A stretch of 64,000 nt of DNA from contig CM114272.1 of NCBI GenBank assembly GCA_050084515.1, forward strand, positions 59,334,001 to 59,398,000, given 5' to 3'. The notes beneath the pieces are model-generated. The model was not told where the DNA came from. It did no database searches and was given only the letters and a program-made list of their open reading frames with translations. The position numbers were made by a program, and so were the translations under genes. The stretch's first letter is position 1, and each line of letters begins with the position of its first letter. The DNA is from Blasia pusilla. Its lineage: Eukaryota > Marchantiophyta > Marchantiopsida > Blasiales. Below are positions 23,058 through 33,819 of the stretch, piece after piece.

Positions 23058-23142
23058 CGGGAATTGTAACCTATTGTAGAGAATGGAAGCTAAGATTGCG
23101 AGAATTATAACATATTGCAAAAAGTGGAAGCTGAAGATTGTG
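23058..23142. repeat. Imperfect ~40-bp tandem duplication
   Basis: The block 'attgtaacctattgtagag' + 'aatggaagctaagattg' is followed directly by a diverged copy 'attataacatattgcaaa' + 'aagtggaagctgaagattg'. It sits in the non-coding gap between the gene remnant and the second satellite array. Confidence 0.6.
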
Positions 23143-23289
23143 AAGCCATGTGATATTCGGGGATATTTTTTAATCATCCCAAATTGGAACTTGAGTTCCA
23201 AATCTTATCTATTCAATGGGCATATTTATTGTCATCTAATGATCGTACGATGGACTTGTTATGACTTATTGTAGAGCTTGCATCCTCAA

Positions 23290-24960
23290 CGTTGCCATCC
23301 TCTAGATCAATTGGAACTATAGTTCCAACAAGACTACTCCTGAGATCCCTTCGTCGGGAGTAATTATAGAATCAAAACTTTGGATGTAATTGTGTCCCAA
23401 AGTGCCACGCCCGCTGAAAGTCATTTAGAGCCAAACTTGGACTCAGTCCAATTGGTTCCTAAGATCCAATTCTAGCCATAGAAGGCGCTCAAGAAAGGGA
23501 AATCCCCATCCTCGATTGGAATTGTAGTTTCGAACGGCCTGCTCCTTGCATCCCAATAGGTCGACAACAAGTGTAGAATCAAACCCTTAGTTTGCGCCTG
23601 CTGAAAGTCATTTCAAGCCAAATATAGACTCAGTTCAATTGGATCGTAAGATCCAATTATGGCAGCAAAAGGAGCCTGGTAAAGGAAAATCCCCATCCTC
23701 CATTGGAATTGTAGTTCAGAATGACCTGCTCCTTATATCCTAATAGGTCGGCAACAAGTATAGAATTAGAAACTTAGTTCTGATTGTGTCCCAAACTACC
23801 GTGCCCAGTGAAGGTCACTTGGAGCCAAACTAAGTCGGAGTCCAATTGGATCCTAAGATTCAATTCCAGCTGTAGAAGGCATCTGGTAAAGGGAAATCCC
23901 CTCCTCGATTGGAAATGTAGTTCCGAATGGCTTGCTCTAGCTTCTTGCATCCCAATAGGTCGGCAATAAGTGTAGAATCAAAACCTTAGTTCAAATTGTG
24001 TCCCAAACTACCGCACCCGCTGAAGATCATTTGGAGCCAAACTTAGTGGGAGTCCAATTGCATCCTATGATCCAATTTTGATTGCAGAAGGCGTTCGGTA
24101 AAGGGAAATCCCCATCCTCGATTAGAACTATAGTTCCAAATTACCTGCTCCTTGCATCCCAATAGGTCGACAACAAGTATAGAATCAAAACCTTAGTTCC
24201 GATTGTGTCCCAGACTGAAGAGTCCACTGAAGGTCATTTGGTGCAACTTAGTCGGAGTCCAGTTGGATGCTAAGATCCAATTCCGGCTGTAGAAGGCGTC
24301 CGGTAAAGGGAAATCCCCATCCTCGATTGGAACGGTAGTTCCAAATTGCCTACTCCTTGCATCCCAGCAGGTCGGAAACAAATGTAGAATCGGAATGTAA
24401 GTTCTGGTTATCCAATTGGAACCCAAGATCCAATTCTTGCCCCAGAAGACGTTCGGTAATATTTAACCCCAATTTTCAATTGGAATTGTGGGTTTGAATT
24501 ACCTACTCCTTACATCCCAATAGGTCAGCAACAAGTGTAGAATCGGAACCCTAGTTCTGATTGTGTCCTTAACTACTGCGACCGCTGAACGTCATTTGGA
24601 GCCAAACTTAGTTTGAGTCAGATTAGATCCTAAGATCCAATTCCGGTCGTAGAAGGCGTCCGGTAAAGGGAAATCCCCATCCTCGGTTTGAACTGAAGTT
24701 TCAAACGGCTTGCTTCCAAGATCCCAATGGATCGGCAATAAATGTAATTCCGAGCTCATTTGGAACTAGAGTTCCAATTGCTTTTCCTTGACACTTGGTG
24801 GGAGCTTCTCGAGGGCCAAACCAACACATTGCGCTGTCAACTTCAAGGCTATCTCGGCCGGTAGAAACCAAATACTTCCGAGGTCATTTGGAACTAGAAT
24901 TCCAAATGCCATTCAATAACCTTCTAGTGGAACAATAGTTCCAAATGTCGGTAGGATGTA
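23290..24960. repeat. Second satellite-like tandem array, ~205-bp unit, ~7-8 copies
   Basis: The landmark 'gggaaatccccatcctcg' (or a close variant) starts at 23497, 23684, 23891, 24103, 24308 and 24668, with a diverged copy near 24455, giving a period of about 205 bp. Other unit parts are 'ccttgcatcccaataggtcg', 'ttggagccaaacttagt' and 'ggatcctaagatccaatt'. Dyads of the form GGAACT-NN-AGTTCC or close variants occur in most units and at the edges (about 23311 and 24770). The same dyad is prominent in the array at 1-2110, although the rest of the unit differs. No coding frame crosses it. Confidence 0.88.
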
Positions 24961-24964
24961 TTCC

Positions 24965-25676
24965 AAAGCCCGAACTGCTCGTTCAACGGGAAGTAGTAGA
25001 TCTACTAGCAACAAGAATTTACAGATTCTTGCCGGCTCGGGAGAAGTGGGGTTGGGGCGGAGGGTCCATGAGGCCAAGATTCTTTGTTTCTTTACTTGAG
25101 AATGCTTTGGAATTGGGTCTTAAGCTTGGATTTGGCTGACAAATGCACAAACTTTGGCAAATTCCGCATTCAATCGTCCGCCACATCCTTTACTGTGAAA
25201 TCGTGAAATAAATTAGTTTATGTTGCAAATATTGCTCTGACGGGTGTACGACAACTTTAACCACGTCACACGCTAGCCTTCGCTCTCCCGGGATGTCCAA
25301 AGAAATGAACAAAATAAATACTGTCAACATCACTCTTAACGTCTTAACTTGAAGATCATAGCATATAGACTGTCGGCGACTAAAAGAGACTTGATTGTTG
25401 TAAAAGAACTTGAATATATGGTCATATTTATATGGACTTAAATCCTTATTTTACTTGTAAGCATGACTTCAAGAAAGTAAAAAAACCATAAATATTTTAA
25501 TTCACCAAGAATATCAAAATTGGTATTAATATAAATTAATAAGTAAGAATACGAATATTCTAGTCCGTCTTTGAAATTCATTTTCCTTATCCATTTAATG
25601 TTAGTCAAGGTACAAAAGTCAACCATCTTGCCATTTTGTACCACATATTTCTCTTATTATACATATAGTGTCTCCA
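24965..25676. other. Non-coding, AT-rich towards the copia insertion
   Basis: A 64-residue frame at 24945-25139 overlaps the end of the satellite and has no recognised content. From about 25340 the sequence is strongly AT-rich. It is the insertion site of the copia element, which starts at 25682. Confidence 0.55.
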
Positions 25677-25681
25677 ATTAT

Positions 25682-26128
25682 TGTGAGAAAACAGAAAGTG
25701 ACGAAATCACTGAAATCTTTACATAACTTAGAGATACAAAGTGGCCTAGTTCGTCCGTGCACTCACAGAAGAGCTTCGATGGAACCTAAACATGGAGATA
25801 ACTCAACATGTGAGAATGCGCTGCCGCTGCGACTCCCGATTATTTCACTACTTGGGAAAACTAGGGTTTTTACTTATTTTCTTTGTTTCTATTAATAGAA
25901 AAAAAATTCCGGACGCGAGCGTCATCTTGGCATACCAGGGGCTGTGCCCCCGGATCCCCTCGATCCTCGCACCTTGATGCAATATAGGGTTACTCCGTAA
26001 ACCACCTACGTCATATTACTATGACTCCTTCGACGTCTAAGTGGGAACCATCAATCTAGGCTTCTCCTCATACAAGGGGGCTGATCAAATTAATGGTGCT
26101 CAAAGGAGTGGATGTTGAGAATCTAACA
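25682..26128 (-). repeat. copia 3' LTR (447 bp), with a divergent inner segment
   Basis: Its ends match the 5' LTR and the solo LTR at 6.4 kb. The middle (about 25905-25970) reads 'ggacgcgagcgtcatc' and 'ggggctgtgcccccgga', where the other two copies read 'cggatattc...aagatattgc'-like sequence. The flanking sequence on both sides of this segment agrees among all three. Confidence 0.95.
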
Positions 26129-26156
26129 CCCCCCTCAATATCCAATCTCATGTGGA

Positions 26157-29100
26157 CTACTGTCTTGGACCTATGCCAAGATCCTTCAGATGTCGGTGAA
26201 GCTGATCTTCGCTCAAAGCTTTCGTGAAGATGTCTGCACGGTTTTCCTCTTTTGGACAATAGACTAACTTCAAAACCTCTCTCTCGATCAATTCACGAAC
26301 AAAATGATATTGGATCTCTATGTGCTTTGTATGAGCATGAAACACAAGATTATGTGCTATGGCAATGCAACTCTGATTGTCACACCACATTACAGTAGCA
26401 CTTTCTAGTGCTTCTCCTATGTCCTCCAATATCCATCTCAACCATACAAGAAGCATAACAAGCCGCTTTTTACTCTGCCTTGGTAGAAGAAAGAGCCACT
26501 GTAAGTTGCTTCTTGCTGACCCATGACACCACACCTGATCCTACCAAGAAGCAATAACCCAAACCTGATCTTCGGGAATCTGAATCTCCTGCCCAATCCG
26601 AGTCACAAAAACCTGTCATTTCAGTCCCTTCTCCATAGGTGATGCCATACTCGATAGTGCCTTTGATGTACTTCAACACACGCATCCCTGCCTTCCAATG
26701 GTTCTCACGAGGCTTAGTTGAAAACCTACTCAACACTCCCACAGCGAAGCTAATGTCTGGTCTAGTATTACACAAAAATATCAAACTGCCTACAAGCTTT
26801 TTGTACAACTTTTCATCTACCAATGGTGAAACATCCTCCGTCCAGAGTTCCAAATCTATCTCCGTTGGCGAGACCACTGCCCTACACTCGGTCATCCCAA
26901 ATGCCATCAAGATTTCTCTAGCATACTTTTGCTGAGAGAGAAAAATAGAATCTGACTGTTGCCAAATCTTGAGCCCTATATAGTAGTGCAAAAGACCTAA
27001 ATCTGACATTTCAAACTCAGATTTCAACACTCCCTTCATTTCCTCTATGTTATTACTATGGTCTCTTGTGATGATCAAATCATCCACATACAGGACTATC
27101 AACATATACATCCCATCTTCGCAAAACACATACAAATTTGCTTCTGACGGACTCTTGATGAGACCCTTCTCTCGGAAGAATGTATCTATTCGTTGATACC
27201 ATACCCTTGGGGCTTGCTTCAACCCATACAATGCTCGATGAAGTAAATACACTTTCTCTTCTGATCCGGGTATCTCTAAACCGGGTGGTTGAGATACATA
27301 CACCTCCTCCTTGAGACTCCCATTCAGAAAGGCAAACTTCACATCGTATTGGTGTACAGGCCAACGTCTTGTTCTTGCAACTGCTAGAACAATTCAAATG
27401 GTTGTCATCCTTGCAATAGGAGCAAAACTCTCATAGCAGTCAAAACCTTCGATTTGTGAGCATCCTTGTGCAACCAACCTTGCTTTGAATTTATCCAATG
27501 TACCGTCCGACTTGTACTTGGTCTTGTACACCCACTTGGTGCATATATTATCTTCCTGTCCTTTCACTTCTTAACCAAAGTCCAAGTTTCATTTCTCTGA
27601 ATAGCGTCCATCTCCATCTGCATGGCCTCTCTCCATTGAGGATGAGCAAGGGCCTCATCCAAGCATGATGGCTCTTCCACCTTCAAGACCTCTGTCATCA
27701 AGGCCATGTTGACGAGATGTGCGGAAGCTCTATTCTACTCCTCTAATCTCTTGGATCTCCTTGGATGTCTAGCAACTTCATCAGTTGCTGGTGGATCCTT
27801 ACCATCCAAGAGCTGCTTTATCCACTTAGGGTATGACGACCGTAGTGGAAGAGCAGGCTGCTCTTTGTAATCATCATCAAATTCTTCTTCTTGATGATCT
27901 AGTGTAAACATTGGTGGTGTGCTCTGGTGGGTTATCTCTTTGTTTGATGATAATATGGACGGACCATTGATATCCGCCACTTGACGAGGCTGTTCTTGGA
28001 ACACCACATCACGACTCACAAGCATCTTCTTTGCCTCAGGACACCATAGGCAATAGGCTTTAGACTCATCACTGTATCCCATAGAGATGCACTTCCTGCT
28101 CTTGGACTCCAGTTTGGTCTTGGATGCTTCAGGAATATGTACAAAGCACTCACTACCAAAAGTCTTGAAATGTTGGACTGATGGTATTTTATCTGAGTAT
28201 GATTGATAAGGAGTCATGCCTTGCACTGACTTGGTAGCACTTCTATTTAGAATGTAAACGAAAGATTAGCGGCTTGACCCAAAAAATTCTTCAAACCTTT
28301 TTCTTTCATCATACATCTTGCCATCTCCACCACTGTACGGTTTCGACGCTCAACAACTCCATTTTAATGTGGTGTATGTGCCGTGGTTAAACGTTGCTTG
28401 ATTCCATGCTCCCCCAAATATTTGTTGAATTCTGTTGATAAGAATTCTCCTCCTCGATCGGTGCGAAGCTTCTGTACCTTCTTTCCTGTCTCATTCTCAA
28501 CCAGCTTGTGCCATACTTTAAATTTTCCAAAAACACTTGCCTTATCACGAATGAAATACACCCACATCTTCCTACTATAATCGTCGACAACTAAAAAGAA
28601 GTAGGAAGAACCACCTAATGCCACTGTTCTCATTTTACCACAAAGGTCAGCATGAATCATCTCTAGAGGAGCCTTTGCTCTATTTCTGGACTCTTGTGGA
28701 AATGGTTGTCGATGTTGCTTGCCCATCATACAAGCTTCACATGTATCCGACACTCCAGAAATTGTTAGTAAATCAACAACCATGCAAGATTTTTGCATCT
28801 GACTTAGTAAGGGAAAGCTTAGGTGACCAAATCTTTCATGCCACAACTTACTGCTACTAAGATCTGTACCTACATTTGTCGTGAAAGCATATAACTTGTA
28901 GATATTTCCATGTCGTATACCTTCACCCACTACTTTCCCATTTGCATCCTCAATGATTGCTCCAGTTTTCTTGAGACGAACTTCTAGGTCACAATCACAT
29001 AATATTGCTACTGAAATCAAATTTTGCTTCAACTCTGGTATGTACAGTACATCAGTTAACTTCTTTTCATATCCTTTTTATGAGACTAAATAAATTGTGC

Positions 29101-29302
29101 CTTTCCCTTTTGTAGGGCACTTTACATTATTTCCAATAGTAACAACGATGGGCTCATGTAGAGGCTGTAAGGAGCTATACCAATCCTTATGATTGGTCCT
29201 TTTCCTAGATGCTCCACTATCAAGCACCCATGCATCTTCACTCTTTGACTTAGTGAAATGTTCTGCCTGTGTGCAAAACTCTTTGATTTGCAACCCAAGC
29301 AT
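26157..29302 (-). pseudogene. copia Pol: protease, integrase, reverse transcriptase, RNase H (interrupted)
   Basis: Minus-strand frames at 29078-29302, 28364-29032, 27735-28226, 26470-27342 and 26157-26534 give the full copia order. Protease has 'WVLDSGASRKRTNH'. The GAG-pre-integrase domain has 'LWHERFGHLSFPLL' and C-x2-C. The integrase core has 'IHADLCGKM', 'DDYSRKMWVYF' and a final HTPH-stop-NGVVERRN, where the expected Gln codon has become TAA. RT has 'FLNGSLKEEVYVSQPPG', 'LYGLKQAPRVWYQ' and the catalytic 'VLYVDDLIIT'. RNase H has 'GFCDSDWAGD', 'LSSTKAE' and 'WCDNQSCIAIAHN'. About five frame breaks or stops are visible. Catalytic residues are otherwise intact, so the copy is disabled but only moderately old. 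Confidence 0.95.
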
Positions 29303-30170
29303 CTACTTCATATTCTCCTAGTTTTACAGAATTTTCTGACTCTTTCTTAGGTCTTAAACAACCATTCTTCTCATTCTGACTCCTCTTTCTACAATCTTTG
29401 ATAAGATGACCTAGCTTACCACAATAAAAGCATTTGAAGGCTTTCCTAGGAAATTTCTTCTTGAGATTTGAACTGTAATCCTCATTTCTACCTCTTTGTA
29501 CGTTGGCAGTAAATGCTGCATCACTTCCCGCTCTTGCTTTGAAGCGCATTTCCTCTTCTACAAACATTGCACTAAATTGTTCAAAAGTAAGCGGCGTGGG
29601 TCTTACTTGAGTATTCAATGCAATGACCAAACTGTCATACCTTGGAGGCAAAATCCTTATGCACCGACGTGCCAAATATTTGCTAGACTTTGGAATTCCT
29701 ATGGATGCCATTTCATCTTGAAGATTCTTGATCCTTGTCAAAAATTGCTCCGCGCTTTCTCCTTCTGAAAATTTCTTCGACGTAAGCTGATTCTCCAAAT
29801 TCTGAATCCGAGTCTCATTCCACGTTTCGTACTGATTCTTCGAAATGTTCCACGCCTCAGCAGCAGTGGTTGTATGTTGAATGAGAGTCATGACAGAATA
29901 AATTACATTCGTGACAATCGCATATAAAGCATCAGCGTTTCTGCGTTTCCATGCCAGCAATACAACAGGATCAATATCCTCAGATGAAGATGAACATGCA
30001 GAACTCAAAGTAGCTTGTGGATTCGAATCGACCCCTATGGCCGTCTCCTTGATCTCAAATGATTTGAGGATAGTTCTCATTTTGAACTTCCACAATGTAT
30101 AGTTAGACCCATCTAACTTCCCTTCACCCAGCGGAGGAGGGCGAGCACAAACTGACGAAGAAGTAGCCAT
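29250..30170 (-). CDS. copia Gag polyprotein (306 residues), with frameshifted end
   Basis: Capsid and nucleocapsid protein that packages the element's RNA in virus-like particles in the cytoplasm. The start is the first Met after the 5' LTR and PBS (30170, about 60 bp inside the PBS). The N-terminal half has the plant copia pattern 'LDGSNYTLWKFKMRTIL', and a long helical region holds 'AEQFLTRIKNLQDEMASIG'. A CCHC zinc knuckle (C-x2-C-x4-H-x4-C, 'CFYCGKLGHLIKDC') lies at about residues 243-256. The final ~20 residues (from about GEYEVDAW on) are out of register with the downstream protease, so a frameshift lies near 29290. Length and order fit a copia gag. Confidence 0.92.
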   Translation of the reverse strand: MATSSSVCARPPPLGEGKLDGSNYTLWKFKMRTILKSFEIKETAIGVDSNPQATLSSACSSSSEDIDPVVLLAWKRRNADALYAIVTNVIYSVMTLIQHTTTAAEAWNISKNQYETWNETRIQNLENQLTSKKFSEGESAEQFLTRIKNLQDEMASIGIPKSSKYLARRCIRILPPRYDSLVIALNTQVRPTPLTFEQFSAMFVEEEMRFKARAGSDAAFTANVQRGRNEDYSSNLKKKFPRKAFKCFYCGKLGHLIKDCRKRSQNEKNGCLRPKKESENSVKLGEYEVDAWVANQRVLHTGRTFH

Positions 30171-30230
30171 CTCTCAAGATTTTTTGCAAACACACTAGAT
30201 CGCCAGATATAGAATACTGGAAAACCTATT

Positions 30231-30242
30231 GCTCTGATACCA
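30231..30242 (-). other. copia primer-binding site (initiator tRNA-Met)
   Basis: The minus-strand sequence TGGTATCAGAGC directly abuts the 5' LTR. It is complementary to the 3' end of plant initiator tRNA-Met, the usual primer of copia minus-strand DNA synthesis. Confidence 0.95.
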
Positions 30243-30681
30243 TGTGAGAAAATAGAAAGTGACGAAATCACTGAAATCTTTACATAACTTAGAGATACAA
30301 AGTGGCCTAGTTCGTCCGTGCGCTCACACATTAGAGCTTCGATGGAACCTGAACATGGAGATAACTCGACATACAAAAATGCGCTACCGCTACGGCTACC
30401 CACTATTTCACTACTCGGGAAAACTAGGGTCTTACCTAATTTTCTTAGGGAAAAAGATATTCGGAGATTCGGATATTCAAAGATATTGCATCAGGGTGCC
30501 CTGCAGCCTGATGCAATACAGGGTTGGATAATCCTAGTACCGCTACTCCGTAAACCACCTACGTCATATTACTATGACTCCTTCGACGTCTAAGTCGGAA
30601 CCATCAATCTAGGCTTCTCCTCATACAAGGGGGCCGATCAAATTAATGGTGCTCAAAGGAGTGGATGTTGAGAATCCAAAA
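30243..30681 (-). repeat. copia 5' LTR (439 bp)
   Basis: It runs from TGTGAGAAAATAG to GAATCCAAAA. The last bases read CAAAA where CAACA is expected, one change at the outer terminus. As the upstream LTR it would carry the promoter for the minus-strand transcript. Confidence 0.95.
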
Positions 30682-30689
30682 ATTATAAT

Positions 30690-31550
30690 ATATATTAACA
30701 AAATATGAAATAATTTTAATTCAAAATTTACAAATCTTTCTAATATTGTAATGATTAAATATTTCCCCTCGTTCTACTTTTCACTTTAATATAGGCTTGT
30801 CGGGAAAACTTTCAAAATAGACTTCTTGGATATTCATTATTTTCTAAAATAATTAATCAGATCTCCTTATTAAGTAGAAGTTAAAATTTTTCTAAAATAG
30901 GAAAACTTCTTTTTAATATAATAAATATAATAATAAAATTTTTATCAATAAACCTTTCTATCATAGTACCTTCTTCTTGCCTAAGGACTTATGCCCCTAG
31001 AGAAAATTTTGATTCATTTCATGAACTCACTTCATAGACAACATTCATAACTGGCTCACATTCACAAGTCGCCTAAGTGAAATATTTTTTACAAAAAATG
31101 GGTGATATCCCACAAAACATCTGGATAGAGAGGAACCACATACTTATGTACATTGCAAGGATCTAACTATGAACCCATTCTATATAATATGATTCATCAA
31201 CAAATATGTATAACACCGGTCAAGACATCTTACCAACTCTTCCTTCCAAAAGATTACAAGTCTTTTGAGATCTCTATTTCTATGAGACAAGTATCCAACC
31301 TTTCAAGAGTTAGTCTCATTGTTACTTAGTGACGAAATGTGTCTAGTAAGCAACGATAGCTCGCATAGTATGTAAGAGAGTGCACTATTTGCAAGTAATA
31401 TCAAATAGAGGTAGAGATCTTGGCACAAGATTTTGTAGTCCTTGTAGATATCAAGCATGCATATGAAGGAAGAGGCGCTCAACATAACTTTTCTCAATCA
31501 ACTACGAACGAGTACTAGACACAATCACAAGGTGGTGATAGTGGAAACCG
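30690..31550. other. AT-rich non-coding stretch, nothing recognised
   Basis: Strongly AT-rich at first (30690-30960), then mixed. No frame of note, no repeat and no element end apart from the ATTAT target duplication at its left border. Confidence 0.55.
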
Positions 31551-32155
31551 TTGGGGTCAAAGTTAGTAATAGAGGGTCCTTGGATCTTGCAATTAGTATG
31601 GGATCAAGGGTCACCATATAAAATTTTACTTCAAGAAGAAGGTAGATATGAGAATGGGGGCCTTACAACAACAAAACTATGTGAAGCAACAACACTGAGG
31701 GCAGTATCAAGAATAAAAAACATTCACAAATTGAGCATCTCTTGGTCATAACTCATCATATGGGAGCAATGGTAAAAAAAGACTCAACAAAAGATTGGTT
31801 CATCAACTTTGGTGCATCAAATCACACGACCTCACAAGCTAAATGATTTAATAGTATGAAGCCGATGAAAGATCCTGCAATAGTGCTCATAGGAGATGAT
31901 ACTCAACATCATGGCATGCATACCGATAAAGTTCCAATAGCATAAGATGGTCTTTGTGCTCTTCAAAATGTCTTCTATGTTTCTATCATTCCCAAAAATT
32001 TGATCTCTTTAGGACAGATAGTAGAATAGGTTTATCAAATGAAGTTTAACACATATAGTTGTTTTATTGAAATAAGAGACGACCAGATTATGATAGGCAA
32101 AGGAACAAGATCTGGAAAAATATTCAAATTAGATGCTTTTATGCCTAAGATTCAA
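31551..32155 (+). pseudogene. Second copia gag-pol fragment (protease region), plus strand
   Basis: A plus-strand frame from about 31773 to 32145, with three stops, follows the copia protease and pre-integrase pattern. It reads 'DWFINFGASNHTTSQAK' where D-S-G-A-S-x-H is canonical, so the catalytic Asp has become Asn and the Ser has become Phe. It continues with 'IGDDTQHHGMHT', 'LQNVFYVSIIPKNLISLGQI' and 'GKGTRSGKIFKLDA'. The shorter frame just upstream (31551-31751) may be gag-derived. No LTR was identified. The sequence differs from the complete element, so it belongs to another copia family in the opposite orientation. Confidence 0.75.
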
Positions 32156-32206
32156 AAAAAATCTATGATCAAATTGGCCAACAAGTCACAAATCTAAATG
32201 TGCGAC

Positions 32207-32340
32207 ATAAGTGTTCCAACCCTCATAACCAAATCAGTGCCAAGCGAAACATCCAAACTCTAGCGGGCTCACGCCAAGATGATTTACGCGTTGGAGTGAT
32301 ATCTTTGATGAGATGCAAACAAGGTTGAGCGTTTCATGCT
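32207..32340 (-). repeat. Partial second copy of the gypsy LTR end
   Basis: The block 'tgttccaaccctcataaccaa', followed by 'tgccaagcgaaacatcc', 'gcgggctcacgccaagatg' and 'gttggagtgatatct', is a diverged copy of the left end of the LTR that starts at 32519 ('tgtcacaaccctcataacc'). The two starts are about 310 bp apart. It is either a truncated neighbour of the same family or a local duplication of the LTR end. Confidence 0.6.
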
Positions 32341-32518
32341 TTTATGGTCACGACTAGGAAACCTATACCAAACTTGAATCAAGACTTGAGAGGAGTGAAG
32401 TCTAGGAAATTTGGTTGCGAAAGAGGTAAGAACAACATTTGGAACGTGACTAGCGTTTGGATTTTAGACTATATTTTGGACCATAACTTTTAGCATGAGA
32501 TGCATTTAAGATAAATAA

Positions 32519-33697
32519 TGTCACAACCCTCATAACCAAACACTTAACGAACGCCAAGCACAACATCAACATTGTAGCAGACTCACGTTAAGATGGTTGT
32601 GCTTTGGAGAGGTCTCTTGGAAGAGTCTAAGAGACGAAATGCTCTCGTGCCGAGAGTTTTTCTTCGAGTAAAAGCTTAAACGAAAAGTTCCTATAAGAAT
32701 AACACGACTAGTATTAAAACCTACCCAAGTAGGTCTATTAAGATCCATGGATCGCTATATAAGAACATACAATATACAATCTCATATCCTCCCATACGTG
32801 CAATCATCAGAGTTGAAGATTGCATGACCTGGTTCATGAATGCCTCCGTAGAGTGGTAAATTAAATATCTAGTAAACTAATGCCTATCTACAAGGAGAAT
32901 TTTCACATGGTACGGATCAAGGAAAGGAAAATGAGATATCCATATCCATACTTGATGGGCATCCTCTACTCTCCTCAAGAATGGGTTTTGGCGGAGTTGC
33001 TCTCCCAAGAAGGGTAATCCACTCTCTTTGGGAAACTAAGAAGCCAAAACCATCCATTATCTCTAGTATGACTAAACTGCCCTAAGATGACAAGTCTCTC
33101 ATCTCCACACATACCACACTCTAGAAACCTCTTGAAAAATAGACCATGGTCAAATTACTCTCCCAAGAAGGGTAATCCAGTCTCATTGGAAGAGCAAGCA
33201 AGCCCAAATGCCATCCACTCACGAGTGACACGAGAACTCAAGAAATGAAGTAGAAGGTGATGAATCCTTGAAGGTCCCTCCTCTTTATATACTTACAAGG
33301 GATACACAAGAGTATGAAATAGGGCTAATCTTATTTTGTGCCATTTGGCTTCATCTCAAGGCTTAGCCAATCACATTTTGACACAAGTAGATAACCTCTT
33401 ATCTCTTCCAAAATATCCTCCTTTACTCACTTCATATCTTCCAAACTATCCCAACTACTCTAGCCACATACTAAGACTACTTTTGTTTTTCATTTATTAA
33501 TGCACAAATCCCACTACTTACTTTTATAATCCCATGTCTCATTTATTAACTCTTTTTTTAAATTTGGTCCCGCATAAAAGAGGAACCATAAAGAGGTTTA
33601 AACATAAAAAATTTAATTTTCCTAAGCTAATTTACTTAATATTAATAAGAAATCTTACTAATACCCAATGAAAGAGGAGTTTACATACTATACGACA
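32519..33697 (-). repeat. gypsy 3' LTR (~1.18 kb)
   Basis: The minus-strand ends are TGTCGTATAG (33697) and ...GGTTGTGACA (32519). It matches 3300-4570 along most of its length. Two near-identical internal phrases 'ctctcccaagaagggtaatcca' occur about 160 bp apart (near 33000 and 33160), also present in the other copy. A minus-strand TATA-like box sits near 33285. Confidence 0.85.
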
Positions 33698-33819
33698 TTC
33701 ATCCCTTCCAAACCTGCATATCCTCCGGTATGTGCCAAAAATATCAAGACTTCTTGCTATCTTATTCAGCCTTATTTTGCAGTGTCTCTAGACAGATTGA
33801 TCTGATTTGTCCAAATGAA

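Larger units (their letters stand above)
25682..30681 (-). mobile_element. Complete Ty1/copia LTR retrotransposon, 5.0 kb, TSD ATTAT
   Basis: LTRs lie at 25682-26128 (3' LTR) and 30243-30681 (5' LTR), both running on the plus strand from TGTGAGAAAA to GAGAATC(T/C)AA(C/A)A. Perfect 5-bp target duplications ATTAT flank it at 25677-25681 and 30682-30686. On the minus strand the 5' LTR is followed at once by TGGTATCAGAGC (30242-30231), the classic copia primer-binding site for initiator tRNA-Met. The 3' LTR is preceded by the polypurine tract GGATATTGAGGGGGG (26143-26129). The internal order is gag, protease, integrase, reverse transcriptase, RNase H, which defines Ty1/copia. Several stops and frameshifts make this copy non-autonomous. 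The LTRs differ by substitutions and one replaced segment, so the insertion is not recent. Confidence 0.97.
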
